DNA of 64,000 bases, from positions 1-64,000 of the forward strand of contig JAQCFW010000012.1 of assembly GCA_027619225.1 (NCBI GenBank), in the 5' to 3' direction. The position numbers and the translations under genes were made by a program. This DNA is from Bacteroidota bacterium. Lineage in GTDB: Bacteria > Bacteroidota > Bacteroidia > Flavobacteriales_D > Sanyastnellaceae. Each line of letters begins with the position of its first letter. The stretch's first letter is position 1. The notes below the pieces were generated by a model, which was given only the letters and a program-made list of their open reading frames with translations, ran no database searches and had not been told where the DNA came from. This document shows, piece after piece, positions 55,137-64,000 of the stretch.

Positions 55137-55811
55137 TCAGTCGTTATTTTCTGTTTCAGTTACTAAAGCCACACCATTTGCATCAAATGTTGGCATTTGC
55201 CCTCCCTTCTGAAGAACTTGAACATATTGGATAATCTGCCAAAGCCCCTTTTGGGAAATCTGAGAAGCATGGGAACCCATAAGTCCTTTACCGTACATTA
55301 AGGTATGGTACATCTTGCCCTCGGGCAATTCTTTAAGCTTACTCGAAAAATCCGGGATACCCATGATGTGACCATTTCTTGAAATCGCTCCATCTCCTTT
55401 TCCTTCTAATCCGTGACAATGCGTACACATAAGCTCAAAGTTCGCAGCACCAGCCTCAATATTAGAAGCTGTTGTTGTTAAAGGTGACTTTAACTCTGCT
55501 CCTGCCAACTCGTATCCTTCAGTTGTGTTTGCATAAGCGTGTGGAAGGCCAAACGCCTTGTCATCACCTTTGAATGCAATCGAACCAGCAACAGGCTTGC
55601 GCGCACTCATGGTGCGTCTTTGCGCCGCAGCTACTTCTTCCGTTACGTAATATGGATCCTCGCCATAATCAACATATGCCTCAACTGCTGGAGATCGGTA
55701 CATGTCAGGCATGTATTCGACACCAGGACTGTTGGGATCTGTAGTGCAAGAGGTCATCATAGCTGCTGCTAGGATTAATGTTGCGGTGTAAAGTGTAATC
55801 TTATGTATCAT
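55137..55811 (-). CDS. actE: Alternative complex III subunit E, monohaem cytochrome c lipoprotein
   Basis: This 224-aa protein has a lipobox (ILAAAMMTS-C) and one c-type haem site, LMCTHCHGLEGKGDG. A distal Met is expected in the KMYHTLMYGKGLMGSHASQ segment. It carries electrons out of complex III toward the oxidase. It is 2 nt from actF and actD on either side. Confidence 0.94.
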   Translation of the reverse strand: MIHKITLYTATLILAAAMMTSCTTDPNSPGVEYMPDMYRSPAVEAYVDYGEDPYYVTEEVAAAQRRTMSARKPVAGSIAFKGDDKAFGLPHAYANTTEGYELAGAELKSPLTTTASNIEAGAANFELMCTHCHGLEGKGDGAISRNGHIMGIPDFSSKLKELPEGKMYHTLMYGKGLMGSHASQISQKGLWQIIQYVQVLQKGGQMPTFDANGVALVTETENND

Positions 55812-55813
55812 GA

Positions 55814-56344
55814 TTACTTGATCTCTTTAATGCTGAGCTCGAAAAGCGCAGTGTTTTTAATGGCAGTCTCTAGCTCCTCTGGATTCATACTGTTTGAATC
55901 TGTTGTAATCTCCATGACGAACATATTGTCCGTCGTCCTGGGATCGGGATTCGTAGCGGGCATTCCTGGAAGTGTCCCATTGCGAAGAAGGTAAGTGATG
56001 ACCATACCGTGGGCTGCACAAAGAACTGAGAATTCAAACGAAATAGGGATGAAAGCAGGAAGGTTCTCTAAAAGGGAGAAGCTAGGCTTTCCTCCAATAT
56101 TCATAGGCCAATCTGAGATCATAGTGTACCACATAAAGGATACAGCAATCGTTAATCCTGTCATAGCATACATGAATGATGTAATTGCTAGACGTGTTCT
56201 CTTAATCCCTATTACTGGGTCAATACCGTGAATGGGAAATGGAGAATAGACTTCATTGACATGAATGCCCTTTCCTACAAGTTCACGAGCCGCTACTAAA
56301 AGCTTTTCGTCGTCGTCGTACATGACGTGGAATACCTTTTTCAT
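55814..56344 (-). CDS. actD: Alternative complex III subunit D (DUF3341)
   Basis: The 176-aa product has a short N-terminal soluble domain (VMYDDDEKLLVAARELVGKG; VYSPFPIHGIDPVIGIKRTR) and two membrane helices. This is the DUF3341 signature of ActD. It has no cofactor-binding motif and has a structural role in the complex. Confidence 0.94.
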   Translation of the reverse strand: MKKVFHVMYDDDEKLLVAARELVGKGIHVNEVYSPFPIHGIDPVIGIKRTRLAITSFMYAMTGLTIAVSFMWYTMISDWPMNIGGKPSFSLLENLPAFIPISFEFSVLCAAHGMVITYLLRNGTLPGMPATNPDPRTTDNMFVMEITTDSNSMNPEELETAIKNTALFELSIKEIK

Positions 56345-56351
56345 GATGGTA

Positions 56352-57728
56352 TTATTTTACTTGTTCGTTTTTGTAAGATTCACCGCTTGACTTCAAAATC
56401 GTCTTAAGCTCATTCAAAGCAAGTACAGGGAAGAACCTTGTAAATGTTAAGAAGAGAGTCAGGAAAATACCGAGAGTTCCAATGAAAATACCGACATCAG
56501 TCGCAGTTGGGATAAACTCACCCCAAGAAGATGGGAGATAATCTCTGTGGAGAGATGTTACGATAATAACATAACGCTCGAACCACATCCCTATGTTTAC
56601 AACAATTGAAAGAATAAAGGTTGCCACAAATGATCTGCGAATTTTCTTGAACCAGAAAAGCTGTGGACTAATCACGTTACAAGTCATCATTGTCCAGTAG
56701 GCAATACTGTATGGGCCTGAAAAACGGTTGATGAATGCATAGCTCTCATACTCTACTCCTGAGTACCAAGAAATGAAGAGCTCCGTTAGATAAGCTACTC
56801 CAACAATAGACCCAGTAACAATGATTACAATGTTCATATACTCAACGTGCTTGATATGAATATAGTCCTCTAATTTGTATGCTTTACGCATCACAAGCAA
56901 GAGAGTCTGTACCATCGCAAATCCGGAGAATACCGCTCCAGACACGAAGTATGGAGGGAATATTGTCGTATGCCATCCAGGGATAATAGATGTCGCAAAG
57001 TCCATCGAGACAATCGAGTGAACTGAGAATACAAGTGGTGTGGCAATACCCGCAAGAACTAGACTTAGCTCTTCGAAGCGATTCCAGTGTTTGGCTCTTC
57101 CACTCCATCCGAAACTTAATATACCGTAAATCTTCTTCGGCAACGGCTTGACCATTCTATCGCGAATTGTTGCAAAGTCTGGTATGAGACCTACATACCA
57201 GAAGACAAGAGATACTGAGAAATAGGTTGAGATCGCGAATACATCCCAAAGAAGTGGGCTGTTGAAGTTCACCCAGATTGAACCGAACTGGTTTGGCAAA
57301 GGAAAAGCATAGTAAGCCAACCAAATTCTTCCCATGTGAATTCCCGGGAAGACTGCGGCCATAATAACAGCAAAAATCGTCATCGCCTCAGCGGAACGGT
57401 TAATCGCCATACGCCACTTTTGACGGAAGAGAAGGAGTACTGCTGAGATAAGTGTTCCCGCGTGCCCGATACCTACCCACCAAACGAAGTTGGTGATATC
57501 CCAAGCCCAACCAACGGTTTTATTCAGTCCCCATACTCCGATACCCGTACCGATGAGGTATAAAATCGACCCTATGCCGTAAATGGCGATAATGGACGAA
57601 ATTGTAATCATTATTTTCCATCCGAGCGGAGCAGGTCCCATGATAGGCCCTACAACATCATCTGTAATATCCTTGTACGTTTTGTGACCTAGGATAAGTG
57701 GTTCGCGAATTGCTGATTCTCTTTGCAT
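56352..57728 (-). CDS. actC: Alternative complex III subunit C (NrfD-like quinol-binding protein)
   Basis: This 458-aa protein has about ten membrane helices and NrfD/PsrC-type motifs such as FVWWVGIGHAGTLISAVLLL and IWVNFNSPLLWDVFAISTYF. ActC holds the menaquinol-oxidising site next to the FeS subunit ActB. It begins 10 nt after actB. Confidence 0.96.
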   Translation of the reverse strand: MQRESAIREPLILGHKTYKDITDDVVGPIMGPAPLGWKIMITISSIIAIYGIGSILYLIGTGIGVWGLNKTVGWAWDITNFVWWVGIGHAGTLISAVLLLFRQKWRMAINRSAEAMTIFAVIMAAVFPGIHMGRIWLAYYAFPLPNQFGSIWVNFNSPLLWDVFAISTYFSVSLVFWYVGLIPDFATIRDRMVKPLPKKIYGILSFGWSGRAKHWNRFEELSLVLAGIATPLVFSVHSIVSMDFATSIIPGWHTTIFPPYFVSGAVFSGFAMVQTLLLVMRKAYKLEDYIHIKHVEYMNIVIIVTGSIVGVAYLTELFISWYSGVEYESYAFINRFSGPYSIAYWTMMTCNVISPQLFWFKKIRRSFVATFILSIVVNIGMWFERYVIIVTSLHRDYLPSSWGEFIPTATDVGIFIGTLGIFLTLFLTFTRFFPVLALNELKTILKSSGESYKNEQVK

Positions 57729-57738
57729 AGTCTTTAGA

Positions 57739-60700
57739 TCAAGAGTTTCTTACCTTAGTCATGTAGAAGACGTTGGGCTTAACACCGATTTCTTCAAGAG
57801 CATGATAAGCACGATTGTTTTCCGAAATAGTTTTTACTTCAGAACCATTGTCATTTAAGTCTCCGAATTTAATAGCGTTAGACGGGCAAGACTCTGCACA
57901 CGCTGTCTTAACCTGTCCATCAAGGATAGGAGTTCCTGCTTTTTTTGCATAGAGCTTGCCAGACTGAATACGCTGAACACACATCGAGCATTTTTCCATG
58001 ACTCCACGAGCACGAACCGTAACATCCGGGTTTAGAACCAGTCGAGCCAATGAATCATGAGCCGGATTAACGTGTTCGAATTTCTTGTAACCTTTATAAT
58101 TAAACCAGTTAAATCGACGAACCTTGTAAGGACAGTTGTTCGCGCAGTAACGCGTACCGATACAACGATTGTAGGTCATTTGGTTTAAACCCTCATTGCT
58201 ATGAGTCGTAGCGGCAACAGGGCAAACCGTCTCACAAGGAGCGTGGTTACAGTGTTGACACATCATAGGCATGTGGACTGTTTGAGGGTTCTCCGAAGGA
58301 TCCTCCATGCGGCCGTAGCTGTCAATTACACCCACACCTTCCTCCTCTCCTTTTTCAAGAGAGAAATCAGAAGCGTAGTAACGGTCGATACGTATCCAGT
58401 GCATATCGCGGTGCCTTAACACTTCGTCCTTTCCAACAACACTAACGTTGTTTTCTATGTTACAAGCTGTTACACATGCACTACAACCAGTACAAGTTGT
58501 CAGGTCAATGGTCATTCCCCAACGGTGGCCGACTTCCTCTACAGGATGACTGTGCCAAAGGTCAAATGCGTTCGTATTCTTTTTATCACGAGCATCTATG
58601 ACACCATCATGATTCGTGTCCTCGTGAACGTTAAGTCTGTGAGCTTTGTTCCAAGAAGCTTCTCCCTTCGCCTTTCCTGCTTCAGATAAATATGAATCAA
58701 AAGAGGTTTCTTTTACAACTGACTCACGTCCCATATAGGTGTTGTGAATCTGAGTACAGGCAAGTGGATACTCTCTACCTGTTGCTTCGATGCTTACATC
58801 GTAGTGTGCATAGATTGTGTTGCCGTCAGAAGTTGAAGTTAGTGGGTAAGCGTTCGCTCCGATAGGCATTGGGAGGCCTGAGGCCTGAGTGATGTGTTCT
58901 CCTTTTTCGCCTGTTTGGAATGCCGCCTGCCCGATTTTTTCTCCGCCGGCTCCACGTCCATATCCAAGAGCGATACCGATGGTACCTGGCTTTTGGCCTG
59001 GCTGCATGAAGGCAGGAAGCTCAACTGACTTACCGTTAACAGTAACTTTCACTACAGAACCTAAGTCCTCTTGAGCGATGTAAGTATTGAGACCCATCGC
59101 ATCCATGTCAGACTTCGACATTGTAACGTAGTTATCCCATGTCACCTTAGATACTGGATCCGGTGTCTCTTGAAGTATTGGATTGGCAGCGTGGTTACCT
59201 GAACCGGCTGTAGCCTTAACATACGTAACTAGCTCAAATGCACCACCTTTTACGGATGCAACTTTGCGCTCAGCTTGCGTTGTGTCAATGGAAGATGTGT
59301 ATTCTGGAGATTCCGGCAAGTCATTGCCCACCATTGTACCATCGTGAATAGCGCTGTTCCAACCTGAATCTGAGTACATCGCGTCAGATGTGTACGAAGC
59401 GTTGTATTGACGACGTAGGAAAGTGTACCAATCGCTGTTTTCAGAAGATGACCAGTTGAGGAATGACTCCTGAGCTGCACGTGTGTTGAATATAGGCTCA
59501 ATTGTCGGTTGGACTAAATCGATGCGGCCTGAGCTTAAGCTAAGGTCGTTCCAGCTCTCTAAGTAGTGGTGATCCGGAGCTACGAATGTTGAACGTTTTG
59601 CTGTTTCATCAGCAACTCCATTCATACAAACTGAAGTCTTGACTTTCGCTAGACCAGTGTTAAATGCAGCTGCATTAGGCAGGTCATATGAAGGATTACA
59701 GCCGTAAGTGATCAGGGTTGAAATCTTTCCGGAATTCATGTCCTTCACAAGATCAGAAACTGAAGCATCATCTCCACGGTAAGCCATCGATGGACGCTCT
59801 AGATCTATTGTAGAACCATAGTTTCCAAGTTGCTGATTGATCGCTGCAACAATGGTTTGAGTTGCAAGGTCATTAGAACCTGCGACTACAAGTGACTTGC
59901 CTTTAGATGAATTTAAGGACTTAGCGGCTGCATTGATACTTTTAACAACGCCTGCATCTAGGTTAGAAACTGTTGCTCCTTTAAGAGCGGCAAGTAATCC
60001 AGCGGCAACCTTACCCTCTTCGGAGGGTTTAATCATCGTACGAACATCAGCGTTGGTTCCCGTCATAGACATGGCTGACTCAAACTGAAAATGCTTAGAC
60101 TGTTTCCCGCGCTCGGGGCCTCTTAACAAAGCGTAATCCGGTGCGTAAAGAGTTGATGATAACCAAGAGTTAAGGAAGTCAGCAGCGATACTGACGATGA
60201 CCTCTGCTTTAGAAAAGTCATAAGAAGGAACAGCATTCACACCGAATGCTTCAGATTGAGCCACGCGAAGTGCTGAGTAAGAAATCGCATCGTATTGAAC
60301 GTGCTCGGCCCCCAAAGCTTTGATCGCTTTTACAGTAGAAGGACTTACGATCGTGTTGGAAAGAACAACAGTTCTACCAGCGCCAGAAACTGCCGCAGAC
60401 ATCGCTTTATCTAAATCTTCCCAAGTTGTTGAATTTCCATTCTGAGTGGGACCATCTAATCTGGCTTTATCATAAAGGCTCATCACAGAACCTATTACAC
60501 GAGAGTTGACCTTTCCAGCGCCAATTCCAGTTGCAGAGTTTCCCTTGATGAAAATCGGTCGACCCTCACGAGTCTTCACGAGAACATTTGAGTAATCCAT
60601 TCCATCGTAATAAGTCGAAGCATAGTAATTGGCTACACCTGGAGTTATTTCTGCTGGTTTATTTGTGTAAGGAATAGACTTGATTACAGGAGTTTCACAA

Positions 60701-60903
60701 GCTGCAAGAGTAGCTGCGGTAAGAGAGAACCCCATAAACTTTAAAAAGTCACGGCGACCTGTAGTTGTGCTACTGTGACGCTCGTCTGCTAAAAATTGGT
60801 CAACAGGGATCTGTTCTTGGAACTCCTTGGCCTGGATTTCCTTGAACGCTTCCGTCCCGTCTAATTCGTCCAATCCGGACCAGTATTTTTTATTGTTAGC
60901 CAT
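57739..60903 (-). CDS. actB: Alternative complex III subunit B (molybdopterin-oxidoreductase-like FeS protein)
   Basis: This 1054-aa fusion has an N-terminal molybdopterin-oxidoreductase-like half that lacks the cofactor and a C-terminal ferredoxin-like half. A twin-arginine-type signal, GRRDFLKFMGFSLTAATLAA, lies near residue 50. The C-terminal half has the FeS cysteine clusters CTGCSACVTACNIENN, CQHCNHAPCETVCPVAATTH, RCIGTRYCANNCPYKVRRF and CSMCVQRIQSGKLYAKKAG with a later CAESCP. These are enough for three 4Fe-4S and one 3Fe-4S clusters. It relays electrons from the quinol site to the haem subunits ActA and ActE. Confidence 0.96.
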   Translation of the reverse strand: MANNKKYWSGLDELDGTEAFKEIQAKEFQEQIPVDQFLADERHSSTTTGRRDFLKFMGFSLTAATLAACETPVIKSIPYTNKPAEITPGVANYYASTYYDGMDYSNVLVKTREGRPIFIKGNSATGIGAGKVNSRVIGSVMSLYDKARLDGPTQNGNSTTWEDLDKAMSAAVSGAGRTVVLSNTIVSPSTVKAIKALGAEHVQYDAISYSALRVAQSEAFGVNAVPSYDFSKAEVIVSIAADFLNSWLSSTLYAPDYALLRGPERGKQSKHFQFESAMSMTGTNADVRTMIKPSEEGKVAAGLLAALKGATVSNLDAGVVKSINAAAKSLNSSKGKSLVVAGSNDLATQTIVAAINQQLGNYGSTIDLERPSMAYRGDDASVSDLVKDMNSGKISTLITYGCNPSYDLPNAAAFNTGLAKVKTSVCMNGVADETAKRSTFVAPDHHYLESWNDLSLSSGRIDLVQPTIEPIFNTRAAQESFLNWSSSENSDWYTFLRRQYNASYTSDAMYSDSGWNSAIHDGTMVGNDLPESPEYTSSIDTTQAERKVASVKGGAFELVTYVKATAGSGNHAANPILQETPDPVSKVTWDNYVTMSKSDMDAMGLNTYIAQEDLGSVVKVTVNGKSVELPAFMQPGQKPGTIGIALGYGRGAGGEKIGQAAFQTGEKGEHITQASGLPMPIGANAYPLTSTSDGNTIYAHYDVSIEATGREYPLACTQIHNTYMGRESVVKETSFDSYLSEAGKAKGEASWNKAHRLNVHEDTNHDGVIDARDKKNTNAFDLWHSHPVEEVGHRWGMTIDLTTCTGCSACVTACNIENNVSVVGKDEVLRHRDMHWIRIDRYYASDFSLEKGEEEGVGVIDSYGRMEDPSENPQTVHMPMMCQHCNHAPCETVCPVAATTHSNEGLNQMTYNRCIGTRYCANNCPYKVRRFNWFNYKGYKKFEHVNPAHDSLARLVLNPDVTVRARGVMEKCSMCVQRIQSGKLYAKKAGTPILDGQVKTACAESCPSNAIKFGDLNDNGSEVKTISENNRAYHALEEIGVKPNVFYMTKVRNS

Positions 60904-60922
60904 GTGGCGTCAGAATCAGTTG

Positions 60923-62350
60923 TTAGTAGTGACACTTAGAGCATTCCCAGCCTCCAAGTTCTCTTACGGTAATTTTTTCGTCTTCTAAGTATCGGCGTAG
61001 CTCCTCATTTCCTCTTTCAGAATTCATAAGGCGGTCATGCATCTCTTCATAGTATCCACTAGAGGCCAAATCAATCTCAGCCTTGTTGTGACACTCAATA
61101 CACCATCCCATCGTTAAGGTAGGTTTCGATAGCTGGATAATCCCGGGGTAAGCATCAATTAAAGTATTGATCTCTTCAACTGGAGCAATCCTTCCTACAC
61201 TGTAAGTAGAAACATCTCCGTGACAGTTTTGACATTGAAGACCTCCGACATTTACGTGCTGCTGGTGACTGAAGAAAACGTGATCTGGAAGATTGTGAAC
61301 TTTATTCCATTTAATAGGCTCACCGTTGTAGCTATCTTGAGGGAGAGCTTTTCCATTGTTGCCGTCTCCATCTAAATAAGTACCCGTTGTAGCATCAAAT
61401 CCGATTGCTGCGTAGATTTTTTCAATCTCCTCTGTTCCTGTACGTTTTCCCTTCTTAATTGCTTTGTGACAATTCATACAAACATTCGCACTTGGGATTC
61501 CGGCGTGCTTAGAATCGTACGCGCTGTTGTGACAATACTTACAATCAATCTCATTCTCACAAACGTGAATGCTGTGATTGAATGCGATTGGTTGCTCAGG
61601 ACTGTAATTTGAGTATGTACCGATATCCATAAGGGCTGAATAACCCACTACAACACCATACAAGACAAAGAAAATACCAATTAGAGATACCATTACGAGG
61701 TTGTTCCAAGCCCAACCGCCTAATCTGGTAAGATATCCCGTATCTGGCAACAAGTCCTCGCCAGATTTTTCTGCGATCACATCTGTAAGTGACCGCTTCA
61801 CTCCAGCAGCACTCAAAGCAATAACTGTGAATAAAATCAGAAGAATAAGAAACCACATTGCGTTACTCGAATCTGACTCTTCAGGGGTATTGTAATCAAT
61901 TGTCGGACAGTTGTCACTTGATGCGGTATCGCCTCCACCATCAATTGGGGGAGATGTAACGTATGCAAGGATATCAGAAATATCAGCTTCTGAAACCGCC
62001 TGCCCAGTCATCCATCCATAAGTTCCAACGTAACGCTCGACTATACTTTTGATGTATTTATCACCCGTTTCTGCTGCCTCTTGTGGAGATTGTATCCACA
62101 TGACAAGCATCTCATCTCCAGAAGGCCAACGATCTTGAATGCCTGCAAGACCTGGACCCACGAGTATCTCGTCAGTTATCTTATGACATGCTGCACAATT
62201 TGCGTTAAAAAGTGATTGACCATTTGCGGGGTCTCCACCCTCCCAAATACCTTGGGCTGCAAGTCCAAAGACTTGAAATACTAGGATGGTACATATAGCG
62301 CGTGCTACATGTTGAAGTCGGTTTATACGATTATTCATCGGTTTTTTCAT
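60923..62350 (-). CDS. actA: Alternative complex III subunit A, multihaem cytochrome c with fused N-terminal monohaem domain
   Basis: The 475-aa product (from the ATG at 62350) has a signal region (CTILVFQVFGLAAQG). A small cytochrome c domain contains FNANCAACHKITDEILVGPG. A membrane helix follows (MWFLILLILFTVIALSAAGV), then a second (LVMVSLIGIFFVLYGVVVGY), and a C-terminal pentahaem domain with CKYCHN, CMNCHK, CQNCHG, CIECHN and CSKCHY. In total six CxxCH motifs are visible. ActA is the peripheral haem subunit of complex III. A GTG at 62365 is an alternative start. TAATTTCG at 62378-62385 is a probable -7 element for the whole act-cox operon. Confidence 0.95.
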   Translation of the reverse strand: MKKPMNNRINRLQHVARAICTILVFQVFGLAAQGIWEGGDPANGQSLFNANCAACHKITDEILVGPGLAGIQDRWPSGDEMLVMWIQSPQEAAETGDKYIKSIVERYVGTYGWMTGQAVSEADISDILAYVTSPPIDGGGDTASSDNCPTIDYNTPEESDSSNAMWFLILLILFTVIALSAAGVKRSLTDVIAEKSGEDLLPDTGYLTRLGGWAWNNLVMVSLIGIFFVLYGVVVGYSALMDIGTYSNYSPEQPIAFNHSIHVCENEIDCKYCHNSAYDSKHAGIPSANVCMNCHKAIKKGKRTGTEEIEKIYAAIGFDATTGTYLDGDGNNGKALPQDSYNGEPIKWNKVHNLPDHVFFSHQQHVNVGGLQCQNCHGDVSTYSVGRIAPVEEINTLIDAYPGIIQLSKPTLTMGWCIECHNKAEIDLASSGYYEEMHDRLMNSERGNEELRRYLEDEKITVRELGGWECSKCHY

Positions 62351-62377
62351 ATCAATCGAGTACACTCAATTCACGCG

Positions 62378-62385
62378 CGAAATTA
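62378..62385 (-). promoter_or_regulatory. -7 promoter element (TAATTTCG) for the act-cox operon
   Basis: TAATTTCG on the minus strand fits TAnnTTYG and lies 27 nt before the actA ATG at 62350, giving a normal short leader. Confidence 0.45.
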
Positions 62386-62502
62386 CAATGAATTTTATGC
62401 TTATCGTACACTATGTCACAGCAATGTCACAACGCGCTCTAATTTAGAACCTTTCCAAACAATAATACTGAATTTAGTTCGCTTTAAATGCTTAGTTATA
62501 GG

Positions 62503-62510
62503 TAGTTTTG
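62503..62510 (+). promoter_or_regulatory. -7 promoter element (TAGTTTTG) for the SPOR-domain gene
   Basis: Full match to TAnnTTTG, 29 nt before the ATG at 62540. Confidence 0.45.
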
Positions 62511-62539
62511 TCTTGAAGATAAAAAACAAGCAACTAAAT

Positions 62540-63103
62540 ATGTTTCCTCGGATAAATCAAATTGCAATCATTTGCTTCTGCTGTCTATACACAAGCACAA
62601 TTTCAGCTCAAAGTGACAACTCGTGGTGGAAGAGCATTTTCAGCGCTGATTGTGACACAATACAAATTCAATCAGTGAACATCAACAATGGGGATTCTAT
62701 TCTCAATGACACTTCTGAATTTGAAATTGAGTGTGATTCGTCCGTTTTGCTAAAAACATTGCCCGCCCTTCCAGTGAAGGATGGCTATGGAAGCGTGGTC
62801 ATTCACATGGATTCTGCGCTCAAAGAGCTTGATGAAAAAGCTTTCTCTGAGACGCATACTTTAAAAGGGTATCGAGTCCAAATCTATTTCGGGGATTTAA
62901 AAACCGCCAGAGCTGTGAGAGCGAAATGCAGAAACCGATTGGTGGGAACAAGTGTTTACTTAGAATCTATTGCCCCTAACTACAGTGTAGTCGTAGGTGA
63001 CTTTAGAAATAGATGGGAGGCCGAGTCGGCACTGCCAAGATTGAAAAAACTTTACCCAAGTGCCTTAATCATACCCACAGACATAGAGTTACCTAAGCTT
63101 TAG
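62540..63103 (+). CDS. SPOR-domain-like exported protein
   Basis: The 187-aa product (from the ATG at 62540) has a signal peptide (IAIICFCCLYTSTISAQ), a variable acidic stretch, and a C-terminal region that resembles a SPOR fold: GYRVQIYFGDLKTARAVRAK ... SVYLESIAPNYSVVVGDFRN ... RLKKLYPSALIIP. SPOR domains bind denuded glycan strands of peptidoglycan at division sites. Upstream frame to 62309 overlaps actA's leader and is unlike the family. Its stop codon overlaps the stop of convergent infB by two to three bases. In other Bacteroidota a SPOR protein is often found beside infB. Confidence 0.75.
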   Translation: MFPRINQIAIICFCCLYTSTISAQSDNSWWKSIFSADCDTIQIQSVNINNGDSILNDTSEFEIECDSSVLLKTLPALPVKDGYGSVVIHMDSALKELDEKAFSETHTLKGYRVQIYFGDLKTARAVRAKCRNRLVGTSVYLESIAPNYSVVVGDFRNRWEAESALPRLKKLYPSALIIPTDIELPKL

Positions 63104-64000
63104 CTCTCTAGGGTCTGCTTGACTTCGACTTCTTCGTAAGCTTCAACTACATCTCCAACCTTGATATCGTTGAATTTATCAATGTTTAAACCACATTCAT
63201 ATCCTTTCGCTACTTCTTTCGCGTCGTCTTTGAATCGCTTTAGAGATCCAAGGAGTCCTGTATAAACGACAACCCCTTCACGAAGAACCCTCACCCTGCT
63301 AGAGCGAAGTATTTTACCTTCATTGACGATACATCCAGCAATCGTTCCGAATTTAGAAATCTTGAATGTCTCTCGAATTTCAGCACTACCCACAATATTC
63401 TCTTCAATCTTAGCGGATAATAACCCCTCCATTGCATCACGCATTTCTTCAATGGCTTTATAGATGACAGAGTAGAGTTTAATCTGAACCTCTTCTTCCT
63501 CAGCTAACTTACGCGCTGTTGCCGATGGGCGAACTTGGAATCCGATAATGTAAGCTGAAGAAGCAGATGCTAGAAGGATATCTGATTCTGTTATTTGGCC
63601 AACCGCCTTATGGATAATTTTCACCTGAACTTTCTCAGTAGAAAGCTTTTCTAACGAGTCGCTCAAAGCTTCGATGGATCCATCCACGTCACCCTTTACG
63701 ATAAGGTTAAGCTCCTTGAATTCACCCACAGCAATACGACGGCCAAGCTCCTCCAGAGTGACTGATTTCTGAGTACGGACTCCTTGCTCACGCTGGAGCT
63801 GTTGGCGCTTTGTTGCTATAGTTCGAGCTTCTAGACTCTGCTCAAATACGTTGAAATTGTCTCCGGCACTAGGTGCGCCATCGAATCCAAGTACAGAAAT
63901 AGGAGAAGAAGGACCCGCTTCGTCCACACGGTTTCCGCGCTCATCGAACATGGCTCTAATTTTTCCTGAGAATTGCCCAGCTAGAATTGGATCACCCACC
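63100..64000 (-). CDS. infB: Translation initiation factor IF-2, C-terminal part (5' end outside window)
   Basis: This 300-codon frame runs off the right edge. It covers the end of the G-domain-associated part onward: domain IV (KELNLIVKGDVDGSIEALSD; VQVKIIHKAVGQITESDILL), the linker helix (YSVIYKAIEEMRDAMEGLL) and the C-terminal fMet-tRNA-binding domain (RVLREGVVVYTGLLGSLKRF then DDAKEVAKGYECGLNIDKFND). The GTP-binding motifs are outside the window. IF-2 brings initiator tRNA to the ribosome; no truncation is seen at the visible end. Confidence 0.97.
   Translation of the reverse strand, partial: VGDPILAGQFSGKIRAMFDERGNRVDEAGPSSPISVLGFDGAPSAGDNFNVFEQSLEARTIATKRQQLQREQGVRTQKSVTLEELGRRIAVGEFKELNLIVKGDVDGSIEALSDSLEKLSTEKVQVKIIHKAVGQITESDILLASASSAYIIGFQVRPSATARKLAEEEEVQIKLYSVIYKAIEEMRDAMEGLLSAKIEENIVGSAEIRETFKISKFGTIAGCIVNEGKILRSSRVRVLREGVVVYTGLLGSLKRFKDDAKEVAKGYECGLNIDKFNDIKVGDVVEAYEEVEVKQTLES

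Noticed and set aside
62309-62539. 77-residue upstream extension of the SPOR-domain protein
   Set aside because: It overlaps actA and hides a good signal peptide that begins at 62540.

Overview
The window is a dense, roughly 41-42% GC (estimated by eye) chromosomal segment of a Bacteroidota bacterium, most likely a member of Flavobacteriales. The sequence supports this in several ways. It has a SprA-type type IX secretion (T9SS) translocon gene, a PorP/SprF protein, and cargo proteins ending in type A or type B T9SS sorting domains. It has a complete alternative complex III (ActABCDEF) followed by cytochrome oxidase genes, a TonB receptor paired with a DUF4249 lipoprotein, and Omp28, DUF6029 and DUF4258 families. 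TAnnTTTG-type -7 promoter elements take the place of a sigma-70 -10 box. The genus cannot be told from this window. There are no rRNA or tRNA genes, CRISPR arrays, insertion sequences, phage genes or integrases, and no gene-free gap longer than 300 bases.

Layout. 1-3.1 kb: the 3' end of an SprB-like PKD-repeat adhesin and its PorP/SprF partner. 3.1-13.6 kb: murB, a TPR protein, an AddB-like nuclease protein, a glycosyltransferase, DUF2147/YihY/nadC, rlmH and atpDC. 13.7-16.3 kb: ribF, a leucine-rich-repeat protein, a NadR-type kinase and a PnuC transporter, overlapping end to end. 16.4-29.1 kb: a long minus-strand run of a T9SS type A protein, malic enzyme, ruvA, sprA, gcvH, a VanZ-like protein and tonB. 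29.2-34.7 kb: an envelope redox and outer-membrane block (TlpA-like thioredoxin, DUF6029, a secreted thioredoxin with a T9SS tag, an Omp28 lipoprotein, a beta-barrel). 34.7-37.8 kb: LEA2 lipoprotein, M20 dipeptidase and proline dehydrogenase. 38-45.6 kb: a FecA-like receptor behind a perfect metal-regulator-like palindrome, a DUF4249/TonB-receptor pair, a PQQ sugar dehydrogenase with a T9SS tag, and DUF4258. 45.6-50.7 kb: an ABC/FtsX/DUF3299-like cassette, a conserved 65-aa protein, a BaiN-like flavoprotein and ruvB. 50.8-62.4 kb: the respiratory operon actABCDEF-coxBA. 62.5-64 kb: a SPOR-domain protein and the 3' part of infB.

How the parts work together. ActABCDEF oxidises menaquinol and passes electrons to the adjacent cytochrome oxidase; the proton gradient drives ATP synthase (atpDC) and TonB-dependent import. 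SprA exports the tagged adhesin, thioredoxin and PQQ dehydrogenase to the cell surface. The pnuC/NadR-kinase pair and nadC supply NAD, and ribF supplies FMN/FAD.

The most interesting sequence-level signal is a recurring arrangement at transcription-unit heads. About a dozen genes have a TAnnTTYG-like -7 element that ends only 3-6 nt before the start codon, which predicts leaderless or near-leaderless mRNAs. Other items worth a second look are the overlapping divergent gene pair at 43.6 kb, the 40.27-kb palindrome, the ABC/FtsX/CFFCGG cassette, a terminator built over a stop codon at 48.4 kb, and a His-rich insertion in cytochrome oxidase subunit II.
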